DNA of 64,000 nucleotides from Staphylococcus lloydii (GTDB lineage Bacteria; Bacillota; Bacilli; Staphylococcales; Staphylococcaceae), in NCBI RefSeq assembly GCF_015775975.1, contig NZ_CP064056.1, positions 1,984,001-2,048,000 on the forward strand, read 5' to 3'. Of this stretch, positions 34,502 to 48,332 are shown one piece after another. The first letter of the stretch is position 1. The number at the start of each line of letters is the position of its first letter. Made by a program: the position numbers and the translations under genes. The notes beneath the pieces are model-generated. The model searched no databases. It worked only from the letters and a program-made list of their open reading frames with translations, and was not told the origin of the DNA.

Positions 34502-34711
34502 TTAACCTTTATATTCTAATGCATCTATTTCATGTTTACGCATATTTGATCCTTTTTCATAGAGCGTTACGACTCCAATAATTAATACTACTATAGTGAC
34601 TAAAAACAACACGTTTTTCTTATTTCCAAAATTCATTGCACCACTTAATATTAGTAAAAATAGCATAACAATGAATAGCATAAATGCTAAATACATAAAT
34701 AAAGTACCCAT
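34502..34711 (-). CDS. Small membrane protein with two helices
   Basis: 69 residues: LFMYLAFMLFIVMLFLLILSG and NVLFLVTIVVLIIGVVTLY helices, then a charged tail (SNMRKHEIDALEYKG). Reasonable leader (GGAAGTAAGAAT). No family recognised. Confidence 0.65.
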   Translation of the reverse strand: MGTLFMYLAFMLFIVMLFLLILSGAMNFGNKKNVLFLVTIVVLIIGVVTLYEKGSNMRKHEIDALEYKG

Positions 34712-34889
34712 ATTCTTACTTCCTTCGTTCGATTAATTAATTTAAAGCATAACTTATTATGCTCCGCAAAATTAAATATCGCAATATAAAGTTTTACAAT
34801 TTTATGCAACTTATTTTCTTTTAATATTAAGTAAAAAATGAGTTAGGCACAATTGCTTTATAGCCAGATATCCTATCATCAGTATTATT

Positions 34890-35837
34890 CTACAATGAAT
34901 CTATATCTTCGCCATTTCTTATTTTGTCAGCCATTTCATTTAACTTTCGAAGACGATGATTAACACCAGATTTCGATATTGTGCCTGTTGATACCATTTC
35001 CCCTAATTCTTTCAAAGAAATTTCTTGATGTTCTACACGTAATTTCGCAATTTCTCTTAAGCGGTCTGGCAAGTTATCTAGGCCTATCTCTTGATCTATC
35101 AATCGGATGCTTTCAACTTGTTTCATTGCTGCACTTACAGTTTTATTTAAGTTCGCAGTCTCACAGTTAACAAGTCTGTTAACTGAATTTCTCATATCGC
35201 GGACAATTCTGACGTCTTCAAATTTAAGAAGTGCTTGATAACCTCCGATTAAACTTAAAAAATCAGATATTTTTTCAGCCTCTTTCAAATAGACAATGCT
35301 TCCTTTTTTACGCTCTAAATGTTTAGCATTTAATTCATAGCCATTCATTAATTTTGTTAGACCTTCTGAATGACTTTCATATAATGAAAAAATTTCTAAA
35401 TGATAGGATGAAGTTTCTGGATTATTGACTGAACCTCCAGCTAGGAATGCACCTCTTAAGTAGCTACGACGCATTTCATCATCTTCAATGATAGCTTCGT
35501 CAATTTCATGCGTAAAAATACCATTTTTTAAAATGCCTAAGTCATCTAAAATTTCTTTAGATTTCATCTTAACTCTACATATATAGATATTATTTTTCTT
35601 TAATTTCATTTTTTTACGCACTAAAATTTCAACTTCAACATTAAATATCTTTTTGATTAATGAATAGATTCTTCTAGCTGTTGTGGCATTCTCTGTTTGT
35701 ACATTAATTACAAATTGTTGATTAGCCAAACTAAGTGCACCATTCATTCTTATCAAGGCACTGAGCTCTGCTTTTGCGTTGTCTATATCAACTTCAATTC
35801 TCGTTAATTCATTTTTCATGTCTGATGCAAAGCTCAT
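34890..35837 (-). CDS. whiA: WhiA-type DNA-binding protein
   Basis: 315 residues. LAGLIDADG-like N-terminal part ([24 protein letters not shown] at about 129-152) and C-terminal helix-turn-helix ([27 protein letters not shown]). WhiA influences cell division and chromosome segregation in Firmicutes. Forms the conserved rapZ-yvcK-whiA cluster. Confidence 0.95.
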   Translation of the reverse strand: MSFASDMKNELTRIEVDIDNAKAELSALIRMNGALSLANQQFVINVQTENATTARRIYSLIKKIFNVEVEILVRKKMKLKKNNIYICRVKMKSKEILDDLGILKNGIFTHEIDEAIIEDDEMRRSYLRGAFLAGGSVNNPETSSYHLEIFSLYESHSEGLTKLMNGYELNAKHLERKKGSIVYLKEAEKISDFLSLIGGYQALLKFEDVRIVRDMRNSVNRLVNCETANLNKTVSAAMKQVESIRLIDQEIGLDNLPDRLREIAKLRVEHQEISLKELGEMVSTGTISKSGVNHRLRKLNEMADKIRNGEDIDSL

Positions 35838-35885
35838 ATGTACTCATTCCTTTTCTTTACTACAAATTATTTCTTATGCTACGCA

Positions 35886-36869
35886 TCATTTACGTTTAAA
35901 CTTAATTGTTTCCGTAGTATCTAATGCAATTTCATAAATCATTTTTGATAACACTTTGTTATTATGCCGCACGTAATGTTCAGATGAAATTTCTACTAAA
36001 TTATCATGTGAAAACACTCTAATACCGGCTTTATCTAATTCTTCTTTATCATTTTGAACTGGGCTAGCGTTTTCTTTTTCATATCTGTCTAACACATCTT
36101 GATTAAATGTTTCCTCATTACATATCGCATAATCAATAAATTTTTTACCTACATGGTCATGAATAGCTTTAATATGATCATGTGCCGTATAATTATTTGT
36201 TTCTCCTGGTTGGGTCATAACGTTCGTTACATATAGTTTAGGTGCCGCACTATTAATAACCGCTTCGGCGATACCTTCTACGCATAAATTTGATATTACA
36301 CTAGTATATAGAGAACCTGGACCTAGTACAATTAAATCAGCTTCTGATAAAGCTTCTAATGCTTCTGCCATTGGCTTTACATGTTTGGGTTCTAAAAAGA
36401 CATGTTTAATCTTTTTGTTTTGTTTAGGTATATTTGATTCTCCATATACAATTTCACCGTCTTCCATAACAGCGTTTAATTGTACACTCGCATTGGTAGA
36501 TGGTATAACCCTACCTTTAATATTTAATATTTTACTTAACTCTTTCACCGCATGTCCAAAATCATCTGTAATATTAGTCAACGCGGCAATAAGTAAATTC
36601 CCTAATGAATGCCCTTCAATTTGGTTCTCTTGAAATCGATATTTAAATAACTCTTCCAACATAGGTTCTGCTTCACTTAAAGCTGATATTACATTACGAA
36701 TATCTCCGGGAGCCGGAATATTCATTTCGTTACGTATCTTTCCAGTACTACCACCATCATCCGCAACAGTAACGATTGTAGTTATGTCAATATTATAGTC
36801 TCTTAATCCACGTGCTAAAACTGATAAGCCAGTGCCGCCGCCGATGAGTACAAGTTTAATTTTTTCCAT
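35886..36869 (-). CDS. yvcK: YvcK family gluconeogenesis/morphogenesis factor
   Basis: About 327 residues from [21 protein letters not shown], chosen because the glycine-rich start GGGTGLSVL is the family N-terminus; a longer frame upstream overlaps rapZ by more. [10 protein letters not shown] and [10 protein letters not shown] are also conserved. It binds UDP-sugars and is needed for growth on gluconeogenic carbon sources. Confidence 0.94.
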   Translation of the reverse strand: MEKIKLVLIGGGTGLSVLARGLRDYNIDITTIVTVADDGGSTGKIRNEMNIPAPGDIRNVISALSEAEPMLEELFKYRFQENQIEGHSLGNLLIAALTNITDDFGHAVKELSKILNIKGRVIPSTNASVQLNAVMEDGEIVYGESNIPKQNKKIKHVFLEPKHVKPMAEALEALSEADLIVLGPGSLYTSVISNLCVEGIAEAVINSAAPKLYVTNVMTQPGETNNYTAHDHIKAIHDHVGKKFIDYAICNEETFNQDVLDRYEKENASPVQNDKEELDKAGIRVFSHDNLVEISSEHYVRHNNKVLSKMIYEIALDTTETIKFKRK

Positions 36870-37776
36870 TTTTCTCGCCACTTTCAATATGTGCATCACG
36901 GTGATGTACATATACATTATAGTCAAAGCTTTCTCTTAATTCTTCACCAATTCTTTTAGCCAAAGCTACAGAACGATGTTGGCCTCCTGTACAACCCATA
37001 GCAATAACCAGCTGCGTTTTACCTTCTTTTTTGTAACCGGGTATCATGTATTTTAATAAATCGATTAATTTTTCGTAAAACGTTTCGGTCTCTTGCCATT
37101 TCATTACGTAATCGTAAACTGGCTTATCTTCACCGGTTAATGGTCGTAATTCTTCTACATAGTATGGGTTAGGTAAAAATCTAACATCAAACACTAAATC
37201 TGCGTCCATTTGAATACCATATTTAAAACCAAAGCTCGTCACATTGACGCTAAACGGTTCATAATTTCTACTATTAAAGTAATCATTGATGCGCTTTTTT
37301 AATTCTTTAGATGTGAAATAAGACGTATCGATAATATAATTTGCGCAACTTCTAATTTCTGTTAATAAATGTCGTTCTTCTTCAATTGATTCTATTAAAG
37401 AACGTTGTCCATTTTCATTTAATGGGTGTGCTCGACGCGTTTCTTTATACCTTGAAATTAGACGTTCTTCACTTGCTTCTAAAAAGATAAGATCTACTAT
37501 CACGTCATTTTTACTTTTTATCTCATCTACTTCTTTAACGAAAGATTTAAATAACTCTTTACCTCGCAAATCAATAGCAATTGCCACTTTTTTTAACGAA
37601 GGATTACCTTGTTCCATTAACTCGACAAATTTTGGTAATAAGATAGGTGGTAGGTTATCAACACAAAAGTAATCAATGTCTTCTAAACTTTGAATAACAA
37701 GTGATTTCCCGGCACCTGACATCCCAGTAATTAATAATAATTCACTTTTAACACTTTCTTTTTCGCTTTTTTGCAT
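36856..37776 (-). CDS. rapZ: RNase adapter/nucleotide-binding protein RapZ (YvcJ)
   Basis: 306 residues. Walker A GMSGAGKS at 18-25, ATP-dependent core, and the C-terminal [23 protein letters not shown] domain. In E. coli RapZ controls GlmS sRNA; YvcJ of Bacillus binds nucleotides. Overlaps yvcK by 14 bp. Confidence 0.95.
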   Translation of the reverse strand: MQKSEKESVKSELLLITGMSGAGKSLVIQSLEDIDYFCVDNLPPILLPKFVELMEQGNPSLKKVAIAIDLRGKELFKSFVKEVDEIKSKNDVIVDLIFLEASEERLISRYKETRRAHPLNENGQRSLIESIEEERHLLTEIRSCANYIIDTSYFTSKELKKRINDYFNSRNYEPFSVNVTSFGFKYGIQMDADLVFDVRFLPNPYYVEELRPLTGEDKPVYDYVMKWQETETFYEKLIDLLKYMIPGYKKEGKTQLVIAMGCTGGQHRSVALAKRIGEELRESFDYNVYVHHRDAHIESGEKNGKN

Positions 37777-37897
37777 CTTCTACTACACCATCCACTTAAG
37801 TTTTATTTTTTGTATATTACAAGATAAAAATTAATATGCTCTATCATGAAACATTTTACATTAAATACCGGTTTCGTCATAGTCTTATAATTACAAA

Positions 37898-37950
37898 AAC
37901 AGCTAAGACAAATTAACCTACCAACTTATAGGTCAATTATCCTAGCTGTT
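37898..37950 (-). terminator. Terminator after trxB
   Basis: AACAGCTA (37898-37905) pairs with TAGCTGTT (37943-37950), with inner complementary arms, followed on the minus strand by TTTTTG. Confidence 0.7.
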
Positions 37951-37967
37951 ATTTTATTGATATTAGA

Positions 37968-38927
<960 letters not shown>

Positions 38928-38976
38928 TTATTAATTCATTATACGAATTATATAGTAATTATTATATTCCTCAAAA

Positions 38977-40413
38977 CTATATGCTTAACAGATAATCTAT
39001 CGCTTGATTTAATCGATAACGTGAAACATCAAACCAATCCATTACTTGTTGTTTCGAAACTTTGTTATTGCTATTTTGATAATAGTTATAAACAAAAGCT
39101 GCAACGTAATGATTCACAGCAGTTAAATCTACATTTTCTGCGATAATTGCTTCTGCTTGATCAATCCATACAATAAACATTTCTTCGTCATCTTTCAAGC
39201 TTTCGATATTATAAAGTTGCACTAAGCCTCTATGCACGAAATCTAACTTATTTAATTTTAGATCTTGAATAAGATAAGTTAAATAAAGTTTTTCGTAATC
39301 ATTCATACCTTCTAAAATCGACCAAATTTCTTCGGTTAATAGCACTTCTCTTCCTTTTAATTGATTGAGTAAAAATATACCGTAAATACGACGATGACTA
39401 TCATCATTCAATAGCAAAGGTAAGATATGTTGATTAAAAAAGTTTTTGCTTTCTTCAATCTTCCATGGCGCATAACCTACATCAACTTTTGAAATTTCTT
39501 GTAGTTTTGACCAGAAGAATTCACTTTCTTCTCTCTGACCCAAATAGTAATAATTAAAACTTAATGCATTATACATTTGCAAAGATAAAAATTTACCTTT
39601 TTTGTATAGTGGCACGAGTAATCTTTGTGATGCGTTGTATTCTTTTAAATAACTTAATACGATACCAAGTTTAAACGTTTCGTCTTCATTCATTGGCATC
39701 ACTTTACTTAACAACTGAATGTACTTCTGATACTTTTCTGTTTCATTAATATTATATAGCAATAAAGTATAATGACATAAAGCATGCATATCTGATTTAT
39801 CTTCAGCAAGCAACGTTTCAAACATCTCTTTAGCAATATCATATTCACTTAAATATAAATAACACATTGCTAACAAGTTACGTACGATTCTATGTTGTTG
39901 AACTTCGTCCTGTTGGCGCTTAATATAATCTTTCGCTTCTGGTAATCTACCTTGCGAGAATAAATACTGAAAGATTAATTGCACTGCAAATAATTGACTT
40001 TCTAAATTTATGTCATGACCAGAATCATAAGATACTTCAAACATGTTCTCTAACTCTTCATGGTAAGCTTCATCTTCGGATATTAATACATAATTAATAC
40101 CAAACAAGAAAGCCTTGTTTGGTTCATTCAGTTCGATGTTTAACTGACTTAATTGAAAGAAACTTTGCGCAACAAACTCGTCTTTGATGATGTATTCATA
40201 AAAAAGCGTTTCGGCTCGTTGACCAGCACCCATTTCTGATAAACATAATGCATAACTGACTGTTACTTCAAAATCTTGAGGTGACATTTCTAGCACTTTA
40301 CCGAAGTATTCAGCAGCTTTTTTATATTCTTGCTGCTGTAATTTTTGATTTCCCATTTTTTTATAAAAATCCTCATCAAAGTTCATTGGGATTATGTTGT
40401 CATTTTGTGCCAT
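38977..40413 (-). CDS. TPR repeat protein
   Basis: 478 residues of helical repeats, starting MAQNDNIIPMNFDEDFYKK; TPR-type units such as QEYKKAAEYFGKVLEMSPQDFEVTVSYALCL (about 28-58) recur. Probably a scaffold; partner unknown. The first gene upstream of trxB and conserved at this place in staphylococci. Confidence 0.85.
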   Translation of the reverse strand: MAQNDNIIPMNFDEDFYKKMGNQKLQQQEYKKAAEYFGKVLEMSPQDFEVTVSYALCLSEMGAGQRAETLFYEYIIKDEFVAQSFFQLSQLNIELNEPNKAFLFGINYVLISEDEAYHEELENMFEVSYDSGHDINLESQLFAVQLIFQYLFSQGRLPEAKDYIKRQQDEVQQHRIVRNLLAMCYLYLSEYDIAKEMFETLLAEDKSDMHALCHYTLLLYNINETEKYQKYIQLLSKVMPMNEDETFKLGIVLSYLKEYNASQRLLVPLYKKGKFLSLQMYNALSFNYYYLGQREESEFFWSKLQEISKVDVGYAPWKIEESKNFFNQHILPLLLNDDSHRRIYGIFLLNQLKGREVLLTEEIWSILEGMNDYEKLYLTYLIQDLKLNKLDFVHRGLVQLYNIESLKDDEEMFIVWIDQAEAIIAENVDLTAVNHYVAAFVYNYYQNSNNKVSKQQVMDWFDVSRYRLNQAIDYLLSI

Positions 40414-40430
40414 CCATGTACACCTCCTTT

Positions 40431-40949
40431 TTATTTATCTCTTTGCCTAACAATTTGTAATGGATTACCATATGCTAATGCATTATTGGGTATATCTTTA
40501 GTGACGATACAACCTGCGCCGACTTTAACGTTGGAACCTATAGTAACACCCGGTAAAATCGTTACATTCGCACCTATCATCGTATTATTACCAATGCAAA
40601 TCTTTCCAGTGCGAAATTCATCAACTAAAAACTCATGCGTTAACAATACTGTATTATAGCCAACAATACTGTTATGACCTATATAAATGTACTCAGGATA
40701 CATAATATCAGGCACGACTTTATATGCAAAAGCAGTATGCTCACCAACAGTCATCTTTAAAAGATGCCGATACATCCATCTTTTTAACTTTAAACTAGGT
40801 AAATAACGACAAATCTCTATGACAATTGTCTGCTTTAAAACTTTAAATCTATTTACGTGCCGATACATAGACCATAGCGGGTTGATATTTGCGACACGTT
40901 GTTTGTTAATATTTCTCACTACAATCACTTCACTTTTGTTTTCGGCCAA
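40431..40949 (-). CDS. Acyltransferase with left-handed beta helix
   Basis: 172 residues. Hexapeptide repeats [18 protein letters not shown] ... [38 protein letters not shown] fold as a left-handed beta helix of the maltose/galactoside acetyltransferase type. Overlaps lgt by 25 bp. Substrate unknown; wall or lipid linked by context. Confidence 0.88.
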   Translation of the reverse strand: MAENKSEVIVVRNINKQRVANINPLWSMYRHVNRFKVLKQTIVIEICRYLPSLKLKRWMYRHLLKMTVGEHTAFAYKVVPDIMYPEYIYIGHNSIVGYNTVLLTHEFLVDEFRTGKICIGNNTMIGANVTILPGVTIGSNVKVGAGCIVTKDIPNNALAYGNPLQIVRQRDK

Positions 40950-41758
40950 GTCAATGGACCTGCTTCTTTATATTGCAATGGGTTATATTTTACTCTTCTA
41001 TAAATTATAATCGCTATACCAATTATAACGAGTATGACAGACATCACTTGTGCTACTCTAATATGCTCAGTCAGCATTAGGCTGTCTGTACGCATACCCT
41101 CGACAAAAAATCTGCCAATAGAATACCAAATTAAATATAAACAGAATGTTTCTCCAATTTTCAAATGTTTACGTACAGTAATCAAAATAATGAAACCTAA
41201 AATATCCCAAACAGACTCATATAAGAAAGTAGGTTGATAATATTGTCCATCAATATACATATTTTTTATTATAAATTCTGGAATATGTAAATGTTCTAAC
41301 GCAGCGCGAGACACAGGACCACCATGGGCCTCATGGTTCATAAAGTTTCCCCATCTACCAATACCTTGACCTAAAATAATACTCGGTGCGATAACGTCTC
41401 CAATTTGAAACGGGTTATAGTTTTTCATTTTACAAAGGATAACGCCTGTAGCAAAACCACCAATCAGTCCACCATGAATAGCAATACCGCCGTGCCAAAT
41501 CATCGGAATCTCAATCGGATTTTGTATGTAGTAAGGTAATTGAAAGATGACAAAATAAATACGTGCTACGATAAAGCCAAAAATCGCACTCCAAAAAATA
41601 ATATCCACAAGTGTATCTTTATCATAGCCGATGCGTTTGACACCAGCCTGTGCAATAAAATACCCAAGTAAAATACCTGCCGCAATAATAATGCCATACC
41701 ATCTTATTGAAAGCGGGCCTAATTCTATGGCGACTGGATCAATATAACTTAACATCAT
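40925..41758 (-). CDS. lgt: Prolipoprotein diacylglyceryl transferase
   Basis: 277 residues, about seven membrane helices. Conserved [13 protein letters not shown] (about 89-101) and [15 protein letters not shown] (about 135-149) signature. Adds diacylglycerol to the lipobox cysteine of lipoproteins, including the prophage one above. Overlaps hprK by 4 bp. Confidence 0.97.
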   Translation of the reverse strand: MMLSYIDPVAIELGPLSIRWYGIIIAAGILLGYFIAQAGVKRIGYDKDTLVDIIFWSAIFGFIVARIYFVIFQLPYYIQNPIEIPMIWHGGIAIHGGLIGGFATGVILCKMKNYNPFQIGDVIAPSIILGQGIGRWGNFMNHEAHGGPVSRAALEHLHIPEFIIKNMYIDGQYYQPTFLYESVWDILGFIILITVRKHLKIGETFCLYLIWYSIGRFFVEGMRTDSLMLTEHIRVAQVMSVILVIIGIAIIIYRRVKYNPLQYKEAGPLTWPKTKVK

Positions 41759-42702
41759 TGAGGTAAATCTCCTTCGTTGTTTTTATTACTATTGCGCAAT
41801 ATTTCAGCGTTTAGTCTATCGTTAAACTCTTCTGCAGTATTAATGCCCATAATATTAAGTCGATAGTTCATTGCCGCCACTTCTAAAATAACTGCAACGT
41901 TACGACCTGGTCTTACTGGAATTGTTTTTTTCGTAATTTCATTATCTAAAATACGTAATGTTTCTTCATTTAGCCCTACACGATCATAAAGTTTATCTTT
42001 ATGCCAATTTTCTAAATGTATATTTAAGCGAATTCTTTTTTCAGTCAGGATTGAACCTGCACCAAATAATGTCATAACATTGATAATACCTAATCCACGA
42101 ATTTCTAAAAGGTGCTCGATTAATTTAGGAGGCTTACCAATTAATTCGTCTTTACTCACTTCTCGAATCTCAACATTATCATCAGCTACAAGTCTATGTC
42201 CTCTTTTAACGAGTTCTAAAGCTGTTTCACTTTTACCAATACCTGAATCGCCTGTAATCATAACGCCCACACCATATACGTCTACAAGTACCCCATGTAA
42301 TGAAGTTGTGCGCGCAAGTTCATGTTCTAAAAATGTTGTTAAACGACTCATCAATTGTGTGGTAGCAACCGTAGACATAATGAGTGGCGTCTCTAATTCT
42401 TTTGCAGCCTCTATTAATTCTTCAGGGGGTTCTAAATCTCTCGTCACAATTATAGCCGGTGTTTCGGGGCGACATAACTTTCTCATTCTACCTTGGCGTT
42501 CTTCATCTGGAAGTAAATTATAAAAAGATAATTCAGTAGTACCTAATAATTGAATACGGTCAGATGCATAGTGAGAAAAGTAACCTGCCATTTCTAATCC
42601 TGGTCTAGAAATATCTGTATTTTTAATTTGTTTATTTAAACCGGCCTCGCCAGCTATCAGTTCAAGTTCAAACCGTTCCACTAGATCTTTAGTAGTTAAC
42701 AT
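41755..42702 (-). CDS. hprK: HPr kinase/phosphorylase
   Basis: 315 residues. Walker A GDSGIGKS at 151-158 and the HPrK signature [19 protein letters not shown]. Phosphorylates HPr on Ser46, the key step in carbon catabolite repression with CcpA. Transcribed with lgt and the acyltransferase. Confidence 0.97.
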   Translation of the reverse strand: MLTTKDLVERFELELIAGEAGLNKQIKNTDISRPGLEMAGYFSHYASDRIQLLGTTELSFYNLLPDEERQGRMRKLCRPETPAIIVTRDLEPPEELIEAAKELETPLIMSTVATTQLMSRLTTFLEHELARTTSLHGVLVDVYGVGVMITGDSGIGKSETALELVKRGHRLVADDNVEIREVSKDELIGKPPKLIEHLLEIRGLGIINVMTLFGAGSILTEKRIRLNIHLENWHKDKLYDRVGLNEETLRILDNEITKKTIPVRPGRNVAVILEVAAMNYRLNIMGINTAEEFNDRLNAEILRNSNKNNEGDLPQ

Positions 42703-42930
42703 AGGTTCACCTCAATAATATTTTTCCTATACGTATTATGTTCATATCATATCAAAAAGTTACTATTAAACATAATTTAAATATGTGTATTTTGTATGAC
42801 TGCATACGTATTTAAATCATCTATTTATTAATTATATACGATTAGTCACATTTACGTCTAAATATATTGAACTTTTATACTATAATTTTTTAGTCATTTT
42901 AATAATACGCAATAAACACAAATATAAATA

Positions 42931-42970
42931 AAAAATGGCTGAAACACGATAATATGTGTCAGCCATTTTG
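42931..42970 (-). terminator. Terminator after uvrA
   Basis: AAAATGGCTGA (42932-42942) with TCAGCCATTTT (42959-42969) and an inner ACAC/GTGT, followed on the minus strand by TTTTTTATTT. Confidence 0.85.
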
Positions 42971-42985
42971 CTATAACCTATTCTA

Positions 42986-45823
42986 TTAATTATGAACACT
43001 ATCACGTTCTAAGACGTGTTTTAAATATTGTCCCGTATAACTAGAATCAACTTGTGCAATTTCTTCAGGCGTACCAGTAGCAATAATCGTACCACCACCG
43101 TCGCCACCTTCAGGACCTAAATCAATAATGTGATCTGCCGTTTTAATAACATCTAAATTATGTTCGATAATAACGACCGTATCTCCATTTTCAACCAAAG
43201 TATTTAGGACGCTTAACAATCGACCAATATCATCAACATGTAGTCCCGTTGTTGGTTCATCTAAAATATAAATAGATTTACCAGTTGAACGTTTGTGTAA
43301 TTCGGATGCTAATTTAACACGTTGCGCTTCCCCGCCAGATAAAGTAGTGGCAGGTTGGCCTAATGTCACGTAACCTAGCCCAACATCGACTAACGTTTTT
43401 AATTTGCGATGTATTTTCGGCACGTTTTCGAAAAAGTATGTTGCTTCTTCAGCAGTCATTCTAAGCACATCTGCAATATTTTTACCTTTATACGTCACTT
43501 CAAGCGTCTCACGATTGTAACGTGAACCATCACATACTTCACAAGGCACATAGACATCGGGTAAGAAGTGCATTTCAATTTTAATAATGCCATCACCTTT
43601 ACATGCTTCACAACGTCCACCTTTCACATTGAAACTAAATCTACCTTTGGAATAACCACGTACTTTCGCTTCATTAGTTTGCGCGAATATGTCTCGAATA
43701 TCGTCAAAAACACCTGTATAAGTGGCAGGGTTTGAACGTGGTGTACGCCCTATTGGTGATTGATCAATATCGATGATACGTTCCAATTGGTCAATACCTT
43801 CGACCGCATCACAATCTCCGGGCTTCACTTTAGATTTATTTATTTCTTTTGCTAAGGATTTATATAACACTTGGTTTACAAGAGAACTTTTACCAGAACC
43901 AGAAACGCCTGTTACAACGGTCATCGTTGATAATGGAAAATCAACATCGACATTTTTCAAGTTATTGCTACGAGCGCCTTTAACGCTTATTTTTCTATCT
44001 GTAATTTCTCGTCTGTGTTCAGGTACATCAATACGCTTTTTGCCACTTAAATATTGGCCTGTCAACGAATCTTTACTCTTCATAACTTGTTTTGGCGTAC
44101 CACTAGCAACTATTTCGCCACCGTGGTCGCCAGCGCCAGGACCAACATCGACTAAATAGTCCGCAGCACGCATCGTGTCGTCATCATGTTCAACTACTAT
44201 TAGTGTATTACCTAAATCTCTCATTTCTTTTAACGTTTCGATTAGACGATCATTATCGCGTTGATGTAAGCCGATAGAAGGCTCATCTAAAACATAAAGT
44301 ACACCAGATAATCTTGATCCTATTTGTGTGGCTAATCTAATACGCTGCGCTTCCCCACCTGATAGTGTGCCAGATGAACGATTTAACGTTAGATATTCTA
44401 AACCTACATTAAATAAAAATTTCAAACGTGAAATAATTTCTTTTAATATTTGATTTGCGATCGTTCTATCTTGATTAGATAACTCAATGTTTTCATAGTA
44501 ATCAAGTGCTTCTTTAATAGATTTATTAATGACTTCTCCAATATTAAGGCCTGATACATAAACAGATAATGCCTCTCTACTTAAACGTTGTCCATGACAA
44601 GTTTCACAAGGTAATTCTGTCATATATTTACTCATCATTTCACGAACATATTCAGAAGGAGAATCATGATAACGTCGATTGATATTATTAATGACACCTT
44701 CAAATTCCATCGTACGTGTTCTAGTTTGACCGTTACGCTGTTTAAAAGTAAATTCTATTTCTTTGCCTTGTGAGCCATGCATTATAATATCTTTTTGTCT
44801 GTCAGTTAATTTTTTGTATGGTTTATCCATATTTATTTTATATACTTCACATACACGTTTTAATAGCGTTGGATAAAAATCTGAACTTGTTGGTTCCCAT
44901 GGGACGATAGCACCTTCATTAAGCGTTAAATTCTTATCAGGCACAACTAAATCCATATCAACAGTCAGTTTTTGACCTAGACCATCACACGTTGGACACG
45001 CACCGAATGGACTATTAAAACTAAACATTCTTGGTTCTAACTCACCAATTGAAAAACCACAAATTGGACATGCATGGTTTTCCGAGAATTTTAATTCTTC
45101 GTCACCGATAACATCGACAACGAGATTCCCTTCTGCTAAACGTAAAGCAGTTTCTATAGAGTCCGCTAAACGAGTTTCAATACCTTCTTTAACAACCAGT
45201 CTATCAACAACGACTTCAATTGTATGATTTTTGTTTTTATCGAGCTCAGGTACTTCATTAACATCTGTAATTTCACCATCGACACGAACACGAACATAGC
45301 CCTTTTTGATAATATCGTCGATTAATTTTTCGTGTGATCCCTTTCGATGTGATACTACAGGCGCAAGTAATTGAATTTTAGTACGTTCTTCTAAATTCAG
45401 TATTCTATCTGTCATTTGTTGCACGGTTTGTGATTCAATTTCAATATGATGATTAGGGCAATATGCCTTTCCAACACGTGCGTATAACAAACGAATATAA
45501 TCATATATCTCCGTTACTGTTGCTACGATAGATCTAGGGTTTTTACTTGTAGTCTTTTGATCGATTGATATTGCAGGTGACAAACCTTCAATCGTATCTA
45601 CATCTGGTTTATCCATTTGGCCTAAAAATTGACGTGCGTACGCACTTAAAGATTCAACATAACGTCGTTGACCTTCTGCATAAATCGTATCAAAGGCAAG
45701 TGAGGATTTACCTGACCCAGAAAGACCAGTCATGACAATCAATTTATTTTTAGGAATCTCAATATCTACACTTTTTAAATTATGGGCACGCGCCCCTTTA
45801 ACTACAATAGATGGTTCTTTCAT
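42986..45823 (-). CDS. uvrA: Excinuclease ABC subunit A
   Basis: 945 residues. Two ABC ATPase halves: Walker [10 protein letters not shown] near the start and [10 protein letters not shown] in the second half; two zinc-finger CxxC sets ([20 protein letters not shown]), ABC signature LSGGEAQR twice. Damage recognition subunit of nucleotide excision repair. Downstream of uvrB by 9 bp. Confidence 0.98.
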   Translation of the reverse strand: MKEPSIVVKGARAHNLKSVDIEIPKNKLIVMTGLSGSGKSSLAFDTIYAEGQRRYVESLSAYARQFLGQMDKPDVDTIEGLSPAISIDQKTTSKNPRSIVATVTEIYDYIRLLYARVGKAYCPNHHIEIESQTVQQMTDRILNLEERTKIQLLAPVVSHRKGSHEKLIDDIIKKGYVRVRVDGEITDVNEVPELDKNKNHTIEVVVDRLVVKEGIETRLADSIETALRLAEGNLVVDVIGDEELKFSENHACPICGFSIGELEPRMFSFNSPFGACPTCDGLGQKLTVDMDLVVPDKNLTLNEGAIVPWEPTSSDFYPTLLKRVCEVYKINMDKPYKKLTDRQKDIIMHGSQGKEIEFTFKQRNGQTRTRTMEFEGVINNINRRYHDSPSEYVREMMSKYMTELPCETCHGQRLSREALSVYVSGLNIGEVINKSIKEALDYYENIELSNQDRTIANQILKEIISRLKFLFNVGLEYLTLNRSSGTLSGGEAQRIRLATQIGSRLSGVLYVLDEPSIGLHQRDNDRLIETLKEMRDLGNTLIVVEHDDDTMRAADYLVDVGPGAGDHGGEIVASGTPKQVMKSKDSLTGQYLSGKKRIDVPEHRREITDRKISVKGARSNNLKNVDVDFPLSTMTVVTGVSGSGKSSLVNQVLYKSLAKEINKSKVKPGDCDAVEGIDQLERIIDIDQSPIGRTPRSNPATYTGVFDDIRDIFAQTNEAKVRGYSKGRFSFNVKGGRCEACKGDGIIKIEMHFLPDVYVPCEVCDGSRYNRETLEVTYKGKNIADVLRMTAEEATYFFENVPKIHRKLKTLVDVGLGYVTLGQPATTLSGGEAQRVKLASELHKRSTGKSIYILDEPTTGLHVDDIGRLLSVLNTLVENGDTVVIIEHNLDVIKTADHIIDLGPEGGDGGGTIIATGTPEEIAQVDSSYTGQYLKHVLERDSVHN

Positions 45824-45832
45824 ATATTAATG

Positions 45833-47815
45833 TCACCCTTCTGCTTTTAATTCAAATAACATATCTCTGAGTTCAGTAGCTTTTTCAAAGTCTAAGTCTT
45901 TTGCTGCCTGTTTCATTTCTTTTTCTATATTTTGAATTGTTTTTTCGCGTTCTTTCTTAGTCATTTTCTTAGGAAGTTCTTTTTGCTGTTGTTCATTAGT
46001 ATCATCACTTTCAACAGTGGCACTAATAACATCGTGAATTTTCTTGTTAATTGTAGTTGGTGTAATACCATATTTTTCGTTATATGCTGTTTGTATTTCA
46101 CGACGACGTTCTGTCTCATCAATAGCAAAACGCATAGAGTCAGTTATTTTATCGCCGTACATAATTACTTCACCTTCACTATTACGTGCTGCACGACCAA
46201 TAGTTTGTACTAATGAGCGTTCTGAACGTAAAAAGCCTTCTTTATCAGCATCTAAAATAACCACTAATGAAACTTCTGGAATATCTATACCCTCTCTTAA
46301 CAAGTTAATTCCGACAACGACATCATAAGTTCCCATACGTAAATCTCTTATAATTTCAATACGCTCTAATGTTTTAATTTCGGAATGAAGATAATTGACT
46401 TTAATACCTGCTTCTTTCATATAAGTTGTCAAATCTTCACTCATTTTTTTCGTTAAAGTGGTAACGAGGACACGTTCATTTTTGTCGATACGTTCCTGAA
46501 TTTCACCCAATAAGTCATCGATTTGATTTTCAGTAGGACGTACTTCAATTTTAGGGTCTAGCAATCCAGTTGGACGAATAATTTGTTCTACCATTTCGTC
46601 TGTATGTTCTAATTCATAAGGACCAGGCGTTGCAGACACATATACCAGTTGATTTGTTTTTTCTTCAAACTCTTCAAATTTTAACGGTCTATTGTCTAAG
46701 GCACTAGGTAGTCTAAAGCCATGATCGACGAGCACTTGTTTACGTGCTCTATCTCCGTTATACATCCCTCGTACCTGTGGCAATGTAACATGTGATTCAT
46801 CGACCATGATAAGCCAATCATCACCAAAGTAATCTAATAATGTATATGGTGTTGAACCTAATGGTCTTAAAGTTAGATGGACTGAATAGTTTTCAATACC
46901 AGAACAGAAGCCCATCTCACGCATCATCTCTAAATCATAGTTTGTACGTTGTTCAAGTCTTTGAGCTTCTAATAATTTATTTTCAGATCTTAATTCTTCT
47001 AAGCGTTCAGCCAATTCATCTTCTATACGTTGGATAGCTGATTTCATTTTTTCTTCACGGGTTACGAAGTGAGATGCTGGGAAAATAGCAAAGTGTTCGC
47101 GTTCGCGTATGACTTCTCCAGTTAAGTAATTCACTTCTCTAATTCTATCTATTTCATCACCGAAAAATTCAACTCGGATACACATTTCTTCACGAGACGC
47201 CGGGAAAATTTCAACGACATCGCCACGTACTCTAAATGTACCACGGCGGAAATCAATATCATTACGCGTATATTGCACATCTACTAATTGACGTAACAAT
47301 TCACTTCTATCCATTTCCATACCAACTCTTACACTAACGACTAAATCTCGATATTCATCTGGATTACCTAAACCATAAATACAACTTACACTAGCAATAA
47401 TGATAACGTCATCGCGTTCAAACAGAGCACTTGTTGCTGAGTGTCGTAATTGATCTATTTCATCGTTAATAGATGCATCCTTTTCAATAAAAGTATCTGT
47501 AGAAGGCACATAAGCTTCAGGTTGATAATAATCATAATAACTAACAAAGTATTCCACTCTGTTTTCAGGGAAAAATTCTTTAAACTCACTGTACAATTGA
47601 CCAGCCAATGTTTTGTTGTGAGCGATAATGAGTGTTGGTTTACCAACCTCTTTAATAACGTTACTCATCGTAAACGTTTTACCAGTACCTGTAGCACCTA
47701 GCAATGTTTGATGTCTTTTGCCTTCATTGATGCCATCGACAATTTTTTGTATAGCTTGAGGTTGATCGCCTTCAGGTTTAAAATCAGAAGCTAATTTAAA
47801 TGGGTAATGTTCCAT
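45833..47815 (-). CDS. uvrB: Excinuclease ABC subunit B
   Basis: 660 residues from [24 protein letters not shown] three codons earlier (47824) is an alternative, as it gives a start near that of relatives but overlaps GGAGG closely. Walker A GATGTGKT, beta-hairpin region [10 protein letters not shown], helicase DEAD-like DESH and the C-terminal UvrC-binding coiled coil ([20 protein letters not shown]). A LexA-type box lies upstream. Confidence 0.97.
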   Translation of the reverse strand: MEHYPFKLASDFKPEGDQPQAIQKIVDGINEGKRHQTLLGATGTGKTFTMSNVIKEVGKPTLIIAHNKTLAGQLYSEFKEFFPENRVEYFVSYYDYYQPEAYVPSTDTFIEKDASINDEIDQLRHSATSALFERDDVIIIASVSCIYGLGNPDEYRDLVVSVRVGMEMDRSELLRQLVDVQYTRNDIDFRRGTFRVRGDVVEIFPASREEMCIRVEFFGDEIDRIREVNYLTGEVIREREHFAIFPASHFVTREEKMKSAIQRIEDELAERLEELRSENKLLEAQRLEQRTNYDLEMMREMGFCSGIENYSVHLTLRPLGSTPYTLLDYFGDDWLIMVDESHVTLPQVRGMYNGDRARKQVLVDHGFRLPSALDNRPLKFEEFEEKTNQLVYVSATPGPYELEHTDEMVEQIIRPTGLLDPKIEVRPTENQIDDLLGEIQERIDKNERVLVTTLTKKMSEDLTTYMKEAGIKVNYLHSEIKTLERIEIIRDLRMGTYDVVVGINLLREGIDIPEVSLVVILDADKEGFLRSERSLVQTIGRAARNSEGEVIMYGDKITDSMRFAIDETERRREIQTAYNEKYGITPTTINKKIHDVISATVESDDTNEQQQKELPKKMTKKEREKTIQNIEKEMKQAAKDLDFEKATELRDMLFELKAEG

Positions 47816-47947
47816 ATGTGACACATGCCTCCTATTTATTATCGCATTACTGTCTTTATTTATTTAAACTTGTTCGTATTTAACATGTTATTTTCCATAA
47901 TTCTACATTAGTTATACACTATTTTAACAGATTTGCTACTTTTAATA

Positions 47948-47961
47948 CAAACATTTGTTCG
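47948..47961 (-). promoter_or_regulatory. LexA (SOS) box upstream of uvrB
   Basis: On the minus strand CGAACAAATGTTTG, one base from the staphylococcal LexA consensus CGAACAAATGTTCG as I recall it. About 130 bp before the uvrB start, so uvrBA are expected to be SOS-induced, as in other Firmicutes. Confidence 0.75.
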
Positions 47962-47985
47962 TTGTTGTGAACTTACTTTTGCTCA

Positions 47986-48024
47986 AATAAAAAACAAACA
48001 TAGGTTGTGCACTATGTTTGTTTG
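47986..48024 (-). terminator. Terminator after the CsbA-like gene
   Basis: AACAAACATAG (47993-48003) pairs with CTATGTTTGTT (48012-48022), followed on the minus strand by TTTTTTATTT. It separates the CsbA-like gene from uvrB. Confidence 0.8.
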
Positions 48025-48086
48025 CGAATGTATATATTATAAAGGTATTTGGACATAACAATCAATTTTACTGTTTGTTGTATCGA

Positions 48087-48332
48087 TTAATCATAATCGT
48101 CATCTTTTTTATGAAACTGTAAATTATCTATAATGATATACCCTGCCAAAATGGATACTACATCGATAAAAATGATCCATTCATCGTGAAAGAATCCCTT
48201 TTGAACGGATACACCTATTAACACTAACGTTAAAATTGTTCCGACCCATTTACTTCTAGTCAATACGCTAAATAAAATGACTAATACACAAGGGAAAAAT
48301 GCAGCGAGTATGTACCATATCATATTATTCAC
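48087..48332 (-). CDS. csbA: CsbA family membrane protein
   Basis: 81 residues, two or three hydrophobic helices (WYILAAFFPCVLVILFSVL, WVGTILTLVLIGVSVQKGFFHDEW, IIFIDVVSILAGYIII). The family and its place upstream of uvrBA match csbA of Bacillus, a SigB-dependent gene there. Function unknown. Confidence 0.75.
   Translation of the reverse strand: MNNMIWYILAAFFPCVLVILFSVLTRSKWVGTILTLVLIGVSVQKGFFHDEWIIFIDVVSILAGYIIIDNLQFHKKDDDYD

Noticed and set aside
36870..36926. Longer N-terminus for yvcK
   Set aside because: The extra 19 residues overlap rapZ, do not resemble the family start, and the glycine-rich motif begins right after Met at 36869.
43773..44159. 128-aa plus-strand frame inside uvrA
   Set aside because: Antisense shadow of a conserved coding region, with no start signal or family.
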